A stretch of 64,000 nt of DNA from Ipomoea triloba. Taxonomy: Eukaryota > Streptophyta > Magnoliopsida > Solanales > Convolvulaceae. A program made the translations under genes and the position numbers. Below are positions 22,800 to 36,215 of this stretch, one piece after another. The DNA lies in NCBI RefSeq assembly GCF_003576645.1, contig NC_044922.1, positions 25,781,341 to 25,845,340 on the forward strand, in the 5' to 3' direction. Positions within the stretch are counted from its first letter, which is position 1. Every line of letters begins with the position of its first letter. Below the pieces are notes generated by a model. That model was not told the DNA's origin, did not search any database, and saw only the letters and a program-made list of their open reading frames with translations.

Positions 22800-23144
22800 C
22801 ATTTCAATTAAATGTGCGTATGGATGTTTATTTTAAATAATTAATTCTAATTAAAATTATAAATTTCCGCTGTATAGAACAATGGAGAAGCAGGTCCACA
22901 GTACATAATACGGTATACCGCTGGAGAATTCATCACGTATCATGAAATGATCTGAGTCAACATAATAGCTACCTTCACGTACTCCGCCATTAAATTGGAC
23001 ATAGAACTGCCATCTCTAGCTAAGCTAGCTACATTATATTGCTAAGCTATTATTACATGCGGCGTGGCCGCCCCTCGATCTTCAATTCTCTTCTGACTTA
23101 CATTATTAGATTACTAATAACGCATCAATCATCATCTATCGGAT
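22800..23144 (+). promoter_or_regulatory. Upstream region of MYB copy 2
   Basis: Aligns with 565-881. Shared blocks include GAGAAGCAGGTCCACAG, CGGTATACCGCTGGAGAATT and CCATCTCTAGCTAAGCTAGC. The TATATATA of copy 1 is missing: here the run stops at ACATTATATT and is followed by GCTAAGCTATTATTACATGC. The two copies may therefore differ in core-promoter strength, which is inference. Confidence 0.55.
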
Positions 23145-26100
23145 ATGGGAAGAACACCTTGCTGTGAGAAGGTAGGTCTGAAGAGGGGGAGATGGACGGC
23201 CGAGGAAGATCGGATCCTCACCGACTACATTCACGCCAATGGAGAAGGCTCCTGGAGATCGCTGCCGAAGAATGCCGGTAATTGCTTGTGTGTTATGTTT
23301 TTAGCTAATGATATGATGATGAACACCAACTGTTTGTGTATATGATTATATGATCGAATTGAAGGTTTGTTGAGATGCGGAAAGAGTTGTCGGCTACGAT
23401 GGATCAATTATCTGAGATCCGATTTGAAGAGAGGCAAGTTCTCTCCCCAAGAGGAGGAAATCATCATCAAATCGCATGCAATTCTGGGTAACAGGTTAGT
23501 CCCATAGCTTAGCTGCTTCTCCATTGACGATGCCTAAACTTGACAAATCACCTCTAATGATTTAAAAATATTTCTTATTTATATTATCACATAATATTTA
23601 TTAAATCCAGATCATCTTCAAATATTAGTTATATTATATTTTATAGATTAAATAAATAAATAAAAGAAAAAGACAAAAATTTAAAGACAACTTCTAGCGT
23701 GCACTCAGCGGGTGCCTGAAAGGATCCATGCTTTCACTTTCTTCTTTCTTATTTTATTTTTCATTTATTTATTTTAAGCCCTAAATATGGTTCTCCTCAA
23801 AAAGTTAAATCCCCAATCTCAAAGACCCCACGCCCAGGTCAAACAGAACATTTGGGATGATATAAAATACTGTGATTCAATGGCTCACCAAGCAGGCCAA
23901 ATGTCCGTGTGCGCAAGAGATTTGTCTACTTTGGACATAATCCTCACACTGCCGCTGCCGAAGTTTGAACATTAGTCTCTTCTTCCAAATATTGTCTAAT
24001 AAATATTATGTTCTTCTGGAAGAACGATTGTCCATATTAAATATTAAACACATATGAACTAATGAAAGAGAGAGCTAAGGTGGAGCAGAATATCCCTTGA
24101 TTTTTTGGATCAAGCTAGGAGGGGGACAGAATATCCCTTGATGGATTATCTAAGTTCTCTAAATTTATATTTTTAGTACATGTACGTAAAAAAAAAAAAA
24201 GTTTTTCCTTTTTTAAAATATAAAAAAAAATTATTTGATTTTTTAATTTCAACATATTATGACATTAATTTTTTTTTTAAAAAAATCTTTTAAAATTTTA
24301 TTTTTTGATGCATTTGTATGTTGGAATTATATTGGTGAGACTTATTTTTTCAATTTATTAAAAAAGTATACATCTCTAAATTTGATAGTATTAAAATATG
24401 TGTATCTGGAATGTACATAAAAGCTTTCATACGCTTAATGTGTACGTAAAAAAAAATACTAGTACTTTATAGTATATCTTGAATATACATTTAAAAAAAA
24501 AGTTCTATGCCATGTCCTTTTTTTTCTATTTTGAAAGTTTTGAAAATTTTTGAAAGTGATATTATGGTACTTTATTATTGTATATATTCTAAATAGCGTA
24601 AATTTATTTTTTTATATTTAAAAATAGAGTAATCAACAAATTTTCTCTTTAATATTCCCTCTTAACATGACACTTTTTCATGGGATGATTTAACTTTTTG
24701 ATACAAGTTAGTGGAGTTAACCAATTTATGACACCGAATAGTTATAAATCATATTAAGAGAGATTTTAGGGGGCGAACTTTTTTGAAGAGAACAAATTAA
24801 AGCATTTTCCTGATAGTTAAAGCATTTTCATGTTAGTGGGGTCAACCAATTGTCCACTCTTAAATTAACTTATTAAGTAGCATAAATAATTTTATTTTAA
24901 TAAAACAAACATAAAAAAAAAAAGTCAAATAAAGGGGTATTTAGTAATTTAGCTTATAGTTAATAACTACTCCGTAATTGTTTTAGCTTATAAATGATAT
25001 ATGATTGTATTAATTGTTTTGACCATTTAATAGTATTAGCTAATTATAGAAATGTATTTGGTAAATTAACTATTTACTCTTAGTTGATTACATGTAAAAT
25101 ACGGAGTAATTTATAAAGAAATAAATATATTATACTATTATCAAACATTCATTTTAACTTTTTGACCAAGTTAAATAATAAAATTTGATTCAACAAGTCA
25201 AATTTTGACTGTCAGCATTATCCAAACACCACCGAGCAGTCAAAATCAAGAGTTAAATAACTTTTCATGAACAAAAGAGTAAAACTACACTTTTTTATCA
25301 ATATCTTTATTTGTCTACCTACAATAAGTGTGACAACTTGTGTGGGATTGAAGAAATATATGCTAAGAAACTGTCACATCAAATAACTGTACAAAAACTC
25401 ATGAACTATTTATACCAAAATTAAATATGAAAACTTTATGGGATTGAAGAAATATATGCTAAGAGCATCCATATCAGTTAAAAATTTTATTAGGTTTTTG
25501 TCTTTTTATGTAGGAAAAAGAGTGATAAAGAGAGAGAAAGTAAAGAAAAAGAAAAAAAACAAACAAAAAACGCTGATAGTTCAGGAAAAAATATATAAAC
25601 AGAAGGTCATTTACTCGCCATTTAGGTGTAGCATGTGCACGAAATGCATGAGCAAATTTATCCAAATACTCTAATGGATAATATGTATAAGCCCAAATTT
25701 ACAGCTATTACAAATTTTAAAACTCACATTCCACTAATCATTTACTACTATCAGTCTATTACCAGAAATCATATTCACGTAAGACTGGTCTGACAAAAAA
25801 ATTATATGCATGTGCAGATGGTCCCTGATTGCAGCACAGCTGCCAGGTAGAACAGACAATGAGATAAAAAATTACTGGAACTCGCACTTAAGCAGAAAAT
25901 TCTATAGCTTTAGGAGAGCAGGAAGTGAGAAGACTATAGAGAATTTGGAGACGGACTTGGCCAAGGCGGCAGAGCAGACGAAACGGAGACGTGGAAAAGT
26001 AAGCCGATCAGCAATGAAGAAGAACAAAACCACCGACTATAAGCACTACTCCAATATTAACCATGCTCCTGAATTACCCTACTTCCAGAGACACAAGGAT

Positions 26101-26676
26101 ACTATCCCTAGTCTCTATACTGAGCCAGTTAATAACAATGTTGCTGCATCTGCAGTACAAATCCCATCCTCCCTGCCAATATTGATGGAGAAAGAGGATA
26201 TTGATACCTCGAGCTTCTTGTGTATGGTGGGATCAGAGTATTTTAGCTTGGATGACATAATGCCAATATTGGTGGAAGATATGGATCCTACAAGGACAAT
26301 TTTGAGCACATCATTAAACGGGAGCCTAGAAAACAGTGTGAAAGAGTTTGGGCTGCAGGTAGAGCAGCCCCAACATGATTTGGCAAAAAGTGGTAATAGC
26401 AGTATTTACAATTACAGCGGGTTGATACCCAGTGATCATCATCATCAATTTGGGGGTGGGGAGAACAGCGAAAGCACTGCGACATCATCGTCATTTCCGG
26501 TTGAACATCATTGTAGCTTGGCCCAAAATATTATTGATTGGGATGACTGGCAGTACTACTGGGACGACGACAGCGGAAACAACCTCTACAACACCCATAA
26601 TCTAATGCCGCAACAGAATAAAGATGATGTAATGTTATCATCGCCGTGGCCCTGGGACGACACTTTTTATATATGA
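23145..26676 (+). CDS. MYB12/MYB111-like: R2R3-MYB transcription factor, subgroup 7 (flavonol-regulator type), copy 2
   Basis: Three exons, 23145-23277, 23365-23494 and 25818-26676, at GT-AG borders, give 373 residues. Exons 1 and 2 differ from copy 1 at only five and one positions, with one clear change in exon 1 (EEDQ to EEDR). R2R3 repeats, [12 protein letters not shown] and the SG7 motif [13 protein letters not shown] are intact. The C-terminal region has several small in-frame indels relative to copy 1. A 4-bp insertion (extra ATAT at about 26669-26675) shifts the frame and ends the protein at ..DDTFYI, where copy 1 continues with eight more residues. Intron 1 is 87 bp and intron 2 is 2323 bp, versus 132 and 5868 bp in copy 1. 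Likely functional; nuclear activator of flavonoid genes by family inference. Confidence 0.92.
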
Positions 26677-27161
26677 CATTGTGGTTAATAATAATGCTGG
26701 GAATATGGTAGGGTATACGTAATGTAAAGTTGTATAGCTGTTTTTATTCTTTAGATCATTCTCCAGGCTAGGAATGCAGGAAGTGGTCAAGTATGTTAGT
26801 GATTTGATAACATTACTGTTATCTTTCATAAAAAATATTTCATGTTCTAATCCTATAGCGATTAAGATTATAGCATTGCTATACGTAGTAGGTTAAAATG
26901 TATTAAAAAAAATAATAGAGACTAAAATTTAATGGATTTACAATTGTAATTTCATGACTTCTAGTCTTTTAGGGTTATTATCTAGGGGATCAATATAGTT
27001 ATATAGAATAGAAAAATGAAAATTGGATGTGGATCGAAAAACAATGAGGGCCAAGAAACTTGGCCACAAAATCTTCCCTAATCTTTCTCCGAACCTCTAG
27101 CTCTACATTTGGCACCATTGTATGTCACAACACACTATTATACCCTTTGAATCTCCACATA
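26677..27161 (+). other. 3' UTR of MYB copy 2 and intergenic DNA
   Basis: 26677-26795 aligns with the copy 1 3' flank (GGGTATACGTAATGTAAAGTTGTAT), so the duplication extends past the stop codon. After that the two copies diverge. No gene is seen before the next promoter. Confidence 0.6.
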
Positions 27162-27169
27162 TATATAAA
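27162..27169 (+). promoter_or_regulatory. TATA box of the DUF761 gene
   Basis: TATATAAA, about 200 bp before the ATG at 27363. The intervening sequence is compatible with a 5' UTR of roughly 165 bp. Confidence 0.45.
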
Positions 27170-27362
27170 GAAATTGAACGAAAACCAATCTTGAAAGTTT
27201 CTCTTTCCCCACAAACATTCAGGTGGGTAGATTTCCCCAATAATCTTCATCCAATACAACTTGCCCTGCATTTTATGCAGGGCACAAATTAAACAGGTTG
27301 GAGATTAGAATTTAGAATCCAGTTCCGATCCGGTGCGGCGGCGGCGGCTCCGGCTCCTCAGT

Positions 27363-27968
27363 ATGACGGCGGAGGACTTGGGGACATTGTCAGGAACCAC
27401 CGCCACCGCCCCCGGCACCGGCACCGGATTCTCAACCACCAACACCGAAAACCTCGCGGATTGGTTACCGCCCGTGCACGCGGATGAATCTGAGAAGAGG
27501 AAAAAGAAGAAGCGCAGCAGCTCCTTCGGCTTCCTAAGAGCCGCGTCAATGATTTTCCGGACGAAGAGCATCGAGAAACAGCAAAAGAAAGAGAGAGTTT
27601 CCGATGAGGACGGAAAACAGGGGAGGAGCAATAACTGGAAGAACATCGTGGGGTCCATGCGGCCGTTAACATTGCAACAGAAATCCCCGGCGGTTTCTCC
27701 GTCCCCGACGGTTGAGGATCTCCAGGCCCTGGTCCCACAAGGCGGCCTGGAATCTCCGGCTCCTTCCTATGTCTCCTCCAGCGGCTCCTCCAGCCGATAC
27801 GCTTCCGCAGCCAATCTCCAGGAACTTGATTCCTGCGACGACGTAGACGACCCCGACGAGGTTTTCGACGCCATCACCGGCGACGACATGATCGACGCCA
27901 AGGCCGAGCAATTCATTAATCAATTCTACCAACAAATGAGGCTTCAAACTGCACCCAAACAGTATTGA
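27363..27968 (+). CDS. DUF761 (cotton-fibre-type) protein, intronless
   Basis: A 201-residue frame starting MTAEDLGTLSG; the first ATG is used, since the frame upstream of it contains only a GTG. The N-terminal third is Thr/Gly/Ala-rich, followed by a basic stretch (EKRKKKKRSSSFGFLRAASMIF, about residues 44-65) and a Ser/Pro-rich low-complexity middle. The C-terminus ends DDMIDAKAEQFINQFYQQMR, the conserved DUF761 tail (D-x-KA-x-x-FI-x-x-FY-x-Q-x-R). Family members are plant-specific, of poorly known function, and are often stress- or growth-linked. The gene is markedly GC-richer than its surroundings. Plastid-derived DNA has inserted about 60 bp after its stop codon, probably within the 3' UTR, so its polyadenylation could be affected (inference). 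Confidence 0.85.
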   Translation: MTAEDLGTLSGTTATAPGTGTGFSTTNTENLADWLPPVHADESEKRKKKKRSSSFGFLRAASMIFRTKSIEKQQKKERVSDEDGKQGRSNNWKNIVGSMRPLTLQQKSPAVSPSPTVEDLQALVPQGGLESPAPSYVSSSGSSSRYASAANLQELDSCDDVDDPDEVFDAITGDDMIDAKAEQFINQFYQQMRLQTAPKQY

Positions 27969-28006
27969 TCGCCATATACGCACGCTTGCAGGCAGAGGAC
28001 CAATAA

Positions 28007-28729
<723 letters not shown>

Positions 28730-29373
28730 TTCTATGATAGATACCAACGGGAGTTCGGGGCTCTCCGGTTCAGCTAGGACCATAGTTCCGGAATTTCTAC
28801 GCGAAACAAGATCGATAAAAGGAAGTTTTACAATCAATTACTCAAAAACATTGTCTTGTCGAATGTCGAATCCTACTTAGCAGAATATGGAGGTACTTAT
28901 GGCAGAACGGGCCAATCTGGTCTTTCACAATAAAGTGATAGACGGAACTGCCATGAAACGACTTATTAGTAGATTAATAAATCACTTCGGAATGGCATAT
29001 ACATCACATATCCTGGATCAAGTCAAAACTCTGGGTTTTCAACAAGCTACTGCTACATCCATTTCATTAGGAATTGATGATCTTTTAACAATACCTTCTA
29101 AGGGATGGCTAGTTCAAGATGCTGAACAGCAAAGTTTGATTTTGGAAAAACACCATCATTATGGGAATGTACACGCGGTAGAAAAATTACGTCAATCCAT
29201 TGAAATATGGTATGCTACAAGTGAGTATTTGCGACAAGAAATGAATCCTAATTTTAGGATGACTGACCCTTTGAATCCAGTTCATATAATGTCTTTTTCG
29301 GGAGCTAGAGGAAATGCATCTCAGGTACATCAATTGGTAGGTATGAGAGGATTAATGTCAGATCCACAAGGAC
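28730..29373 (+). pseudogene. rpoC2: Nuclear plastid insertion: rpoC1-rpoC2 spacer and N-terminal part of rpoC2
   Basis: 28730-28886 matches the plastid intergenic spacer (..GATAGATACCAACGGGAGTT..). rpoC2 (beta'' subunit) opens at 28887 with [16 protein letters not shown] and runs 162 codons to ..LMSDPQG, including [11 protein letters not shown]. It then breaks at the N at 29374, where the normal gene would continue for over a thousand residues. The order and strand match the normal plastid rpoC1-rpoC2 operon. Truncated, so non-functional. Confidence 0.9.
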
Positions 29374-29374
29374 N

Positions 29375-29918
<544 letters not shown>

Positions 29919-29957
29919 TGATAATTGGACTGCACATTTATGTTTATATTATATTTA

Positions 29958-30353
29958 GGAAAAATGTCAAATAAGCCACTGAACTTATCGTTTTTGTGTA
30001 ATTGGACCATTTAACTTAAAAAGTGTGCAATTCAACCATCAAACAATTGGGCCTCTGAACTTAAAAAGTGTGCAAATTCAATCATCAAACAAGCAAAATT
30101 TGTGCAATTAGACCATTTTTACAAAAAAGTTTAATTCAATTTGAGTTAAAAACATTTCAATATTGACTCCCAACTAGTATGGTAGAAGAAAATGTCACTC
30201 TTAATACATATATGTTAGTAATATAATTGGATTTTACCACTGGTCCAATTGCACAAATTTTGCTTGTTTGATGATTGAATTGCACACTTTTTAAGTTCAA
30301 TGACCCAATTACACAAAAGCAATAAGTTCAGTGGCCTATTTGACACTTTTTTC
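29958..30353. mobile_element. Mutator-like MITE, 396 bp, 9-bp target duplication
   Basis: TTATATTTA lies at both 29949-29957 and 30354-30362. The termini GGAAAAATGTCAAATAAGCC and (reverse complement of right end) GAAAAAAGTGTCAAATAGGC are inverted. The ~115 bp arms share CACTGAACTTAT, TGTGTAATTGG and AAAAAGTGTGCAATTCAA. It begins 48 bp after the plastid-derived block. Confidence 0.88.
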
Positions 30354-30362
30354 TTATATTTA

Positions 30363-33300
30363 TGCTCAACACCAATGCTATCATTTCTCCTCTAGTGTAT
30401 CTTTTCTTTATTTATATACACACACTGACACACACATATATACATATGAATATATTATATATGCCCGTAAGCACTGGCTGCACTGCACATTAAAATTGTT
30501 GAAGTTGTAAGCACCTGCAAAGTAATGGAACACATTTTTACATCTATTTTGACATTTTTGTTTGTTTTCTTATCGGTTTCTCTGCATTCAAACATCAATA
30601 TATCATTATGACAATTTATTATATCAAGAATAAATTATTTCTTATGGGAAATTGTAATACATAATGTAATATTTTTAATTAAAATATAATATTTAAGGGT
30701 TAAAATAATTATTTTGGAAAAAAAATGTAATGCTAATGATGACAAATTGATTAATTGTTATTCCGAATTAATTATAAAGAAAAATGTAATATTTTGGTGA
30801 AAAGTGTAATAATGTAATATTAGGGACTCAACTCTCTCATCCGTGAGAGAGTTGTCAAATGATAGATGAAATATTTAAAATAATGGAAATGAATAACAGG
30901 TTTTATATATTGAGTGTAAATGAATAACAGGTTTTATATATTAAGTGTATAACAGATTTTATATATTGAGTGTATATTGTCAAATGAAATTATAGTTAAT
31001 TAAAATGATACTTAATGAAATTGGATAGCATGCACATATTGAATGTATATTGTCAAGTGAAATTGTAATGCTGTAATGAAACTACAATGCACTGGCATAT
31101 AAATGAAACTACAATGTAGAAACTACAATGTATATAAAATGAAACCGAATACGTTTGAGTGTACATTGTCAAGTGTAATGAAACTACAATGCACTGCATA
31201 TAAATGAAACTACAATGTATATAAAATGAAACCGAATACGTTTTATATAAAATGAAACCGAATACGTTATAAAAACAGAAGTAGTTGGACAGAAAGGGAA
31301 AAGGGTGATGTTTCCTTTCATTAAAAGAAACAACACCCCCTTTTGAACCATGATCCATAGTAAAAATTTTCATCCCTATCTCTTGCCTTGCACCCCTCCC
31401 TTCTTGGGCTTGGCCACAAACCAAATAAATAAAATAAAATGAAATAAATAAAAGTCCCAACTCGAATAACCACATCAATATATATATATATATTGTAATG
31501 GATACATAATTTATTAACTGAAAGTGTAAAATACGTTAACTGCAAGTGTCGTTTTGGACTAAGGTCCACAAATTAACAATTGCATTACTAATAATATCTC
31601 GTGTTTAATTATATTGAAAATGATATTGGTGAATCAATTGTTATACCATGGATCATGGTTCATCTTACATTGTGTAGTCTAGTCCAAAAATTATGTGTCT
31701 GTTGTTAATATATTATGTGGATTCAATTAATAAAATATGTGACTGTAAATAAATTGAATGCACATATTATGCGTTTGTAGTTAATATACATATTATGTGT
31801 ACCTCCAATTTATTTATAGGCACATAATTTGTTAATTGCATGTGCATAATATGTTTATTGGTGACACTTAATTTGAATGTCATTTTAGTTCAAGGTCCAC
31901 CTTGCTTTGTGGATCTTGGCCCTTTGTATAACTTACCTTGGTGAATAATTTAGGTTTTAGCCAAGCACTTTGTACTCAAATAGCACCTCTGTGACTCCCA
32001 TTGAAGGAAGGTCATAGGATTGAATCCTGATAGTGGAGTATTGACTCTTTAGACTGCAACAGATAGAGAAAGTATAGAGCACATACTATCTTGTAATAGA
32101 ATTAATAGTACTCGAAAAGAGTAAATTGCGTACCAAAAGAAATATTAAACTGAAATTGGGCCACTGAAATTGATTGATCCATTAATTAAACAACTAGATG
32201 GGCTTAGATTGGGCCAGTGACGTTAATTGAACTAATTTATTTGTCTAATTAGGTTAATTAGATTAGATAAATTCATTTAAACCAATATATGCATGCTGGA
32301 TGATGTATTGGAGTGTTCTCAATTATGAATGATTTTTCGGCTAAATTGAAGTGCTAAACATATAGAGGATTATCAGGTTAGAATTTGCACAACTGATATT
32401 GTTTCAATCAAGATTATATTTGATATAAGGTTTATTCTGGTTACAAATTTGAGACATTTAAGTTCAAATATATGATTATAAATCTAAACATAATCCTATC
32501 TTAATGAGGTTGGAAAAAGTCAAATTTGAATTCTTGGAGTTTGGCTCCAAAATGTTGAACTGGGGAAAAACAACAAATTATATCGTGGATCATAGTATAT
32601 CTTTTATGATGGACCATGGTCCAAAACAATTTCATTTTATATTAAGTGTCAATTATTGCTTCATATTTAACAACATTATCATGTACTAGTTCAATTTGTT
32701 TCATATATCCATAAATCTAAACATTAATATCCATTAACACTAAACTAAATGTATATCATATCCAATAGTAAATTCATAATGTTACTTTATATGTTCATAA
32801 AAAAAAAAGTTTAATATACATAAACATTATACAACAAATGCATCATTAATAATGACAAATTATAATGGCTAGTTTCAATACAATTAGTTTTTGTCATTGG
32901 GAGGTTAGCGAACTCAATTGCCCACGCTTTAACTAAGACTGCGAGCTCTCAATCTAATCCTAGGACCTGAAACCATATTTCACTGGACTTTATCGTACGT
33001 TTAATTTCTTGATAGTAATAATATTTCGTTAGTGTTTGACTTTCAAAAAAATTATAATTTCACTGTAAATTGTGCATGGATTATCTAAATGATTTTATTT
33101 ATATAAATATATCTTTATAACATTAATTTTTTTTTAAATCAAAGTATTGCATAGGTTGACCTCTAGTTATAAATTAATTAATAGATATGAAGTTACGAAC
33201 ACAACCCAAAGAGAGATAGATGACACATACACTAATTCTACAGTAAGTAGTACGAACACTGTCAAAAAAAAAAATACAAAAACAAATTGTACGCATTTAT

Positions 33301-34539
33301 TCCAAGAATCCTTTTTTTTTTTCCATTTTGTAAGCGTTTTTTCCATTGTACGCGTTTTCCATTAATACAAAAACAAATTGTACGCGTTTTTTCCATTTTC
33401 TTTTTCTGATCTTTTTTAGAAATCCTCTAATAAGTTTTTTTTGAAGGTTAAACAATTAAACAATTATATAGACAACGCGTTTTTCCCATTTCCATTAATA
33501 AGTTTTTCTGATCTTTTTTAGAAGAAGTAAAATTAAACAATTAAATTGTTTAAACAATCAACAGTAACAACAAAATTTTAAGTTTGACTTCTTACTAGAG
33601 TTGTCTATTCATGGTCCTTTCAAATGTTAAAATAAAAAATCTCTCCCTATCTTTCTTGTCTAGGGGTGTAAAAAATCGAATCAAGCCAAATATCTTACTA
33701 TTCGATTCGAATTCGACTATTTTGAGAATTATTCATATTCGTATTTGATAAATATTTAAATTTAAAATTTTATTCGTATTCAATTTAGCTACATTATTCG
33801 AATATATTCGACTTAATTCGAATTTAATTTAGTTACATTATTCAAGTTGTAAAAGGATAAATATAGCCGGATTGCAATTGAAGAGATCCAAATTACACAA
33901 ATGTTGAACTAACCGACCCGGGTCAAATTAAGTATTGGCGTATTGTGCCACGTGAACCTACTCATAAAACATGCATGTCACGTGAGCCTCCTCATTAAAA
34001 CTCGTCCACCTACATTATCTTTCAAAATCAGTGATTGGCGCAAAAGGTTAAAATCACCCAAAAAAACAATGACCCTTAAATAGATAATATGATATATATT
34101 GGTATAAGAAGTAAATATTTGTTGATATTCGTTATCTTGTGTTTATCTATTTTTGTTATGTTATTATTAGATTTATAATCCTTTCCTTTAATAATGATAA
34201 AAGTCATTATCATCTCTTAACAAACTTTTGAACATTGAAATAAAAAAAAAAGTAAGAAATAATATAAAAAAATATTAATTTTTATGCATTCAATATGGAA
34301 CTTTAATATATACACACATATATGTGTGTATATATAATGATTACTACCAAACAAAATGACTATACTACTTTTGAAACTAAATTTATAAATCTTATAAATG
34401 TTTAACATGATAATAAAATTACTTATTTTTGTTAGTTGCTCATGAATTGACCTACCATGCCCAGTGTTGCGCATGAGGTATAAAGAAAATATATTTAAGG
34501 ATTAAATATTTAAAAAAAAAAACTAATTAAGTGACAATA
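30363..34539. other. Intergenic, AT-rich; no gene seen
   Basis: No protein-like frame. Tandem direct repeats: AATAACAGGTTTTATATATT in three copies (30890-30970), and AATGAAACTACAATGCACTG / AAATGAAACCGAATACG units (31075-31275), which create a long but meaningless minus-strand frame. Two short 'GGTCCAC' foldback remnants lie at 31555-31925. A diverged repeat of TGTACGCGTTTTTTCCATT occurs at 33285-33500. A GGGGTGTAAAAAATCGAATC transposon end lies at 33664. None could be delimited. Confidence 0.6.
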
Positions 34540-34975
34540 AGGAATGAATATTAAGGGTATGTTTAGGGACCAGAAATAATGCATGAATGAATATTAAGGG
34601 TATGTTTAGGAACTAGAAATAATGCAGTATTTGGATGTGCCTGAAAAATGCAGTCAATGAAAAATATTTTTCGTTGACGAGGGAAAATATGATCATTTTG
34701 GCGGAAGTCATTTTCCACCCCACTCAAAACAAGATTTCCGGCGGAAAGAAACCAATGTTGTTGTTTTTTTTAATATATAAAATTATATTTAATATTATTA
34801 TAAATATTTTATATTCTTAATAAAATAATTAAAATATTTAATTATACAATTCTACTCATTTTTATAGAAAATGTACAAAACACATCAGGACAGTTTTCCT
34901 GAATGCAACCAAACATTGAAAATATTTTTTTTAAATGGCTCATTCTCCAAAGTCGTTTTCCTGATTTTATGAAAT
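34540..34975. mobile_element. Degenerate foldback related to the 1993-2480 MITE
   Basis: It contains AAAAATATTTTTCGTTGACG, GGAAGTCATTTTCC and GCAACCAAACA, all with counterparts in the 1993-2480 element. The left end is duplicated (AATATTAAGGGTATGTTTAGG occurs twice, at about 34549 and 34591). No clean termini. Confidence 0.45.
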
Positions 34976-35275
34976 CTTTTATTAATTATCATATCTTTAC
35001 ATAATTAAACCGTAGCAAAATTAATTAAACCACTAATATGTGATGTAAGGCTATCCTTATCACAACAAGTGAACCCCTTTCAAGATGATGTGGATTTTTA
35101 TTTTCTTTTTTTTTGTTTTATTTTATTAGCTTATGTGGCTTGCAAGCTTGCTATAATAGCAAGTTTGCAATTGATTTTTAGTTCTTTTTCTATTTTTTAT
35201 TTGTTATTTTATTATTATGTTTATAATATAAAAGACAGGTGAGACTACTTTTAAAAGTGGGAGAGTATTGCAAGG

Positions 35276-35570
35276 GTGTAGAGAAAATAGTCGGGGGTGT
35301 ATTCGATCAAGACTTTTAAAGACTGTCAAAGACTTTTATCAACTTTTAAAATTTTGGAGGTATTCAATTTAGACTTTTAAAGACTCTTTAACAATCTTTA
35401 AAAGTTTACCAGTATTGGATTCAGACTTCTATAGAGTCTTTAAAAGTCTACTGGTATTCAAAAAGTTATTAACTTTCATAGACTTTGTTAGAATAGGATT
35501 TCTAGACTCTATCATAATAGAATTTCTAAACTCTGTCAGAATATGATTTCTATAGATTGTTTTCCTCATT
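35276..35570. repeat. Internally repetitive MITE-like sequence upstream of the LHT gene
   Basis: Starts near GGGGGTGTATTCGATCAAGA and contains five or six copies of AGACTTTTAAAGACT-like words, many of them inverted. It resembles a MITE but its ends are not defined. Confidence 0.45.
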
Positions 35571-36215
35571 AATATAAATAGATGAAATTCAACCCTCTAA
35601 CCCCAAACTTTTCAACATTCTCTACAAACTTTTTTCCTCTATCTAAACCAAACAAACATTTCATCAATTTTACGGTACGTTTCAAACCTTTCTTAAATAT
35701 GTATATACTTTGCTACGAAAAGTTATTATTTGCAAATGTTCAGAGCAAAATTTGTTAGTGCAAACAAAAATAAGGTGATAGAATATCGCAGAGATAAGGA
35801 TTATATTATTATATATTTGTGGCATTCAGGGACAAAATATTTGAATAAAATAATGTGTTTAAATAGTATACTTTACTTTTTAAAACCTTAGACAATCATA
35901 TAAGAGATCTGAGTGAAATATTAATAATATATTTGTTTTGTATATGATTAATTTATCTGAAGCAGATTACACGGGACCAAAGTCAAAGTACTATTTATCT
36001 GGCAGAGAAAAAATTGGTATGCCACTAAAGGCGATCGGGAAAACTAACAGAGTGAGTCGTTGTTACGGAGTTTTTGAGTATTTAAGCGGAGAAGAGAGAG
36101 TTCTTTCGAAACTCAACTTCTTTCTTTGCTTTGTGTTTTGATCAGATAAGTACACACTTCTGTTAAAGTTTTTTTTTGTAAATAATAAATAAATAACAAA
36201 CCCCGGCCTTCAAAG

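Noticed and set aside
23787..23975. 62-residue frame in intron 2 of MYB copy 2
   Set aside because: It lies between well-placed splice sites of the MYB gene and resembles no known protein.
31053..31569. 141-residue minus-strand frame
   Set aside because: Composed of tandem repeats (AATGAAACTACAATG units); the peptide is a repeated low-complexity sequence.
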